From the NCBI GenBank assembly GCA_031254265.1, contig JAIRUV010000009.1, positions 1-5,970 of the forward strand: DNA of 5,970 nucleotides, in the 5' to 3' direction. Each line of letters begins with the position of its first letter. Position 1 is the stretch's first letter. Below the pieces are notes generated by a model. That model was not told the origin of the DNA and ran no database searches. It was given only the letters and a program-made list of their open reading frames with translations. Below, piece after piece: positions 4,783 through 5,970 of the stretch. A program made the position numbers and the translations under genes. Origin of the DNA: Candidatus Methanoplasma sp. (GTDB taxonomy: Archaea > Thermoplasmatota > Thermoplasmata > Methanomassiliicoccales > Methanomethylophilaceae).

Positions 4783-4998
4783 TTATGATTTCTTGAACTC
4801 AGTGTATCCGCACTTTCCGCACGATACACGGTCCTTGTGGGTCGCCATGAATATGCCCGGCCCGCATTTCGGGCATGCCTGTTTCGTTCGTACGACCTTG
4901 CCGCCGTCGATCTTGTATGCGTTTCTCTTCGAGATCGACTTGGGGCCGGCCGCCTTTTTCACATCTTTCTTTTTCGCTGCAGGTGCTGGTGCCGCCAT
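4783..4998 (-). CDS. rps27ae: Small-subunit ribosomal protein S27ae
   Basis: This is a 71-residue zinc-binding protein of the archaeal 30S subunit. The N-terminus is Ala/Lys rich ([18 protein letters not shown]). The core [20 protein letters not shown] is typical of the family, and the four-cysteine finger CPKC (42-45) ... CGKC (60-63) binds zinc. I chose the ATG at 4998 because GGAG of AAGGAG (5012-5007) lies 8 nt before it. An in-frame GTG at 5007 would add three residues and overlap the S24e stop but has no spacing for that site. The gene follows S24e with a 5-nt gap, the arrangement seen widely in Euryarchaeota, and shares its transcript. The end KKS-TAA is followed by the hairpin at 4705-4731. 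Confidence 0.96.
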   Translation of the reverse strand: MAAPAPAAKKKDVKKAAGPKSISKRNAYKIDGGKVVRTKQACPKCGPGIFMATHKDRVSCGKCGYTEFKKS

Positions 4999-5003
4999 GC
5001 TAT

Positions 5004-5318
5004 TCACTCCTTAGCCTTCGGCGCTTCTGCCGCCTCTGCAGCTATGCCGTTCCTTTTCAGGAGGTACCCGTTCTCGAACGACAGCGCGGATTCTTTGCTG
5101 TCGTACACTTTGGCATATCCCTTTGATTTTCCGATGCCGTAGACTGACTCGATATTATCGACCACGACGCAGTCCCTTTTTGACTTCATCTTCTTTGCTA
5201 TGTCCTCTGCAACGGCGTTCCTGCCAGGCGTTGATTCGCCGGCATGGTCTATTGTGAAATAGACCTCTTTCCTCTTCTGCAAAGGATTCTCCTTCTGGTT
5301 TGTTATCTCTATCTTCAT
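5004..5318 (-). CDS. rps24e: Small-subunit ribosomal protein S24e
   Basis: This is a 104-residue ribosomal protein of the archaeal/eukaryotic S24e family. Seen directly: [19 protein letters not shown] at the N-terminus, [20 protein letters not shown] (25-44), then [20 protein letters not shown] (51-70) and [20 protein letters not shown] (71-90), ending in an Ala/Glu-rich tail. All conserved blocks are present and the length is normal. The ATG at 5318 overlaps the TGA of the dephospho-CoA kinase by 4 nt (ATGA), with GGAGGAG five nt upstream, so translation is coupled. It is part of the spt4-kinase-S24e-S27ae operon. Confidence 0.97.
   Translation of the reverse strand: MKIEITNQKENPLQKRKEVYFTIDHAGESTPGRNAVAEDIAKKMKSKRDCVVVDNIESVYGIGKSKGYAKVYDSKESALSFENGYLLKRNGIAAEAAEAPKAKE
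5007..5012 (-). promoter_or_regulatory. Shine-Dalgarno site for S27ae
   Basis: AAGGAG followed by TGA (minus strand, 5012-5004) matches the 16S rRNA 3' end and overlaps the stop codon of S24e. Its 8-nt spacing selects the ATG at 4998 over the GTG at 5007. Confidence 0.65.
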
Positions 5319-5824
5319 TCCAACTCCTCCGTCATTTCCATGAGGATCTGAGCTTTTTTCCTGATGTTCTTATCTGTTACGATAAGCTTCATCCCCTTTC
5401 CGGGCCATCCGTAGATTATATTAGTGCCGTCCGGGGAAAGGAGGATGCATGGTATCGTTGCCAGATCCTCTTCTCCTTCCACACGTATTATCTTCTTGTT
5501 CCCGTTCAAAGCGTTTTTTATTGCGGTGATCAACTCGGCCGTTATGGTTCCGGCCTCGTTCCTCACCACTGCCTCTTCCCATCCCATGCTTTTGACAAAG
5601 GATGCGAATTCGGTCATTTCCCTTCTCTCTGTCATTCCGTCATAGATAGACAGATCGGGAATGATCCCTTTTTTCACAGCCGCCAGGGACACCACGTCCC
5701 CGACCGTGATCATCTTCGGCGTTCTGCCGATGATCGTCAGTTCTTCTTCTTTGAGATCCCTGCCCAAAGGCTCTTTGAAGAACTCTCGGTTCTTCTCCGG
5801 TACCTTCCTGCTCAGGGGTTCCAT
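5315..5824 (-). CDS. GTP-dependent dephospho-CoA kinase (DUF359 family)
   Basis: This enzyme phosphorylates the 3'-hydroxyl of dephospho-CoA using GTP, the last step of CoA synthesis in archaea, replacing bacterial CoaE. The 169 residues match the DUF359 family. Motifs seen: KEPLGRDL (17-24), ITVGDVVS (39-46), the near-signature IPDLSIYDGMTERR (55-68), RNEAGTIT (88-95), VEGEEDLATIP (115-125) and IYGWPGKGM (137-145). The acidic residues in VGD, DG and GEEDL are the expected metal and substrate ligands by family pattern. It starts one nucleotide after the spt4 stop with only a weak AAGGG upstream, and its stop overlaps the S24e start. Placing this CoA gene between Spt4 and S24e is a conserved euryarchaeal arrangement as I recall it, and suggests growth-rate coupling. 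Confidence 0.94.
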   Translation of the reverse strand: MEPLSRKVPEKNREFFKEPLGRDLKEEELTIIGRTPKMITVGDVVSLAAVKKGIIPDLSIYDGMTERREMTEFASFVKSMGWEEAVVRNEAGTITAELITAIKNALNGNKKIIRVEGEEDLATIPCILLSPDGTNIIYGWPGKGMKLIVTDKNIRKKAQILMEMTEELE

Positions 5825-5825
5825 C

Positions 5826-5970
5826 TCAGCGGACCCTTAGAGCGTATCTGCCGTTGGCAGTTATCCCCATCTTCTTGGCTATGTCCGACTTCTCGAAGTC
5901 CACCACAGCAACGAAGCCCTGCCATTCTTTTGATGTCTGGCCTCCGCAGCGGGGACACGTGTCCCCTTCG
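5826..5970 (-). CDS. spt4: Transcription elongation factor Spt4 (RpoE2), C-terminal part only
   Basis: The last 47 codons of archaeal Spt4, the zinc protein that pairs with Spt5 to support RNA polymerase elongation. Visible are the second zinc knuckle TCPRCGG, SKEWQGFVAVVDFEKSDIAK (13-32 of the visible part) and the family ending GRYALRVR. The first CxxC pair and the start lie beyond the right edge. It is too short for the six-frame length filter but is clearly real. It is probably preceded by the rest of a transcription-gene cluster such as rpoE1 outside the window. Confidence 0.93.
   Translation of the reverse strand, partial: EGDTCPRCGGQTSKEWQGFVAVVDFEKSDIAKKMGITANGRYALRVR

Noticed and set aside
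1..5970. CRISPR array, toxin-antitoxin pair or other named defence system
   Set aside because: No regular repeat-spacer pattern or adjacent small toxin/antitoxin pair is visible. The DUF4143 ATPase alone is not enough to claim a defence system.

Overview
The window is archaeal chromosome, very probably from a euryarchaeon. It carries Spt4, ribosomal proteins S24e and S27ae, a GTP-dependent dephospho-CoA kinase, an archaeal-type phosphomevalonate dehydratase pair and a tRNA gene without an encoded CCA. Promoters are archaeal TATA boxes, some placed so that transcripts would have almost no leader. Coding regions are of moderate GC and spacers are AT-rich. My best guess within the Euryarchaeota is Thermoplasmata, perhaps Methanomassiliicoccales, but nothing in the window proves this. 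The complete genes whose stops I read end in TGA or TAA, never TAG; this fits a TAG-sparing pyrrolysine user but is weak evidence.

Layout: almost everything is on the minus strand. From the right edge leftward there is a tight information-processing cluster: the C-terminal end of Spt4 (cut by the window), dephospho-CoA kinase, S24e and S27ae. Junctions are a 1-nt gap, a 4-nt ATGA overlap and a 5-nt gap. A GC-rich hairpin and a tRNA-Arg(CCG) gene follow. Past the tRNA 3' end is an AT-rich promoter region with two near-identical 18-bp repeats, then an AAA_14/DUF4143 ATPase, a typical accessory gene. Between this ATPase and the only plus-strand gene (a 146-residue four-helix membrane protein at 2505-2945) lies about 280 bp that looks like a decayed minus-strand coding remnant with an in-frame stop.

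The plus-strand gene has its own promoter region, which includes a perfect 14-bp palindrome. Left of it is a roughly 300-bp spacer with only one weak small-ORF candidate, then a minus-strand 73-residue two-helix membrane protein with a clear TATA box. Next is a 49-residue cysteine-rich protein with a leaderless-type promoter. Only 27 nt further on are the two subunits of phosphomevalonate dehydratase (AcnX large, then swivel small, overlapping by 4 nt); the small subunit runs off the left edge.

How the genes work together: the PMDh pair makes the unsaturated intermediate of the archaeal mevalonate pathway and so feeds ether-lipid synthesis. The right-hand cluster couples transcription elongation, CoA synthesis and the small ribosomal subunit. 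The middle section (about 1840-4590) is an accessory insert of membrane proteins, a DUF4143 ATPase and debris beside a tRNA. I see no convincing new multi-gene system. The points most worth a second look are the interrupted reading frame at 2950-3226, the paired repeats upstream of the ATPase, the palindrome in the promoter region of the membrane-protein gene, the A-C mismatches in the tRNA, and the cysteine-rich mini-protein linked to an iron-sulfur dehydratase.
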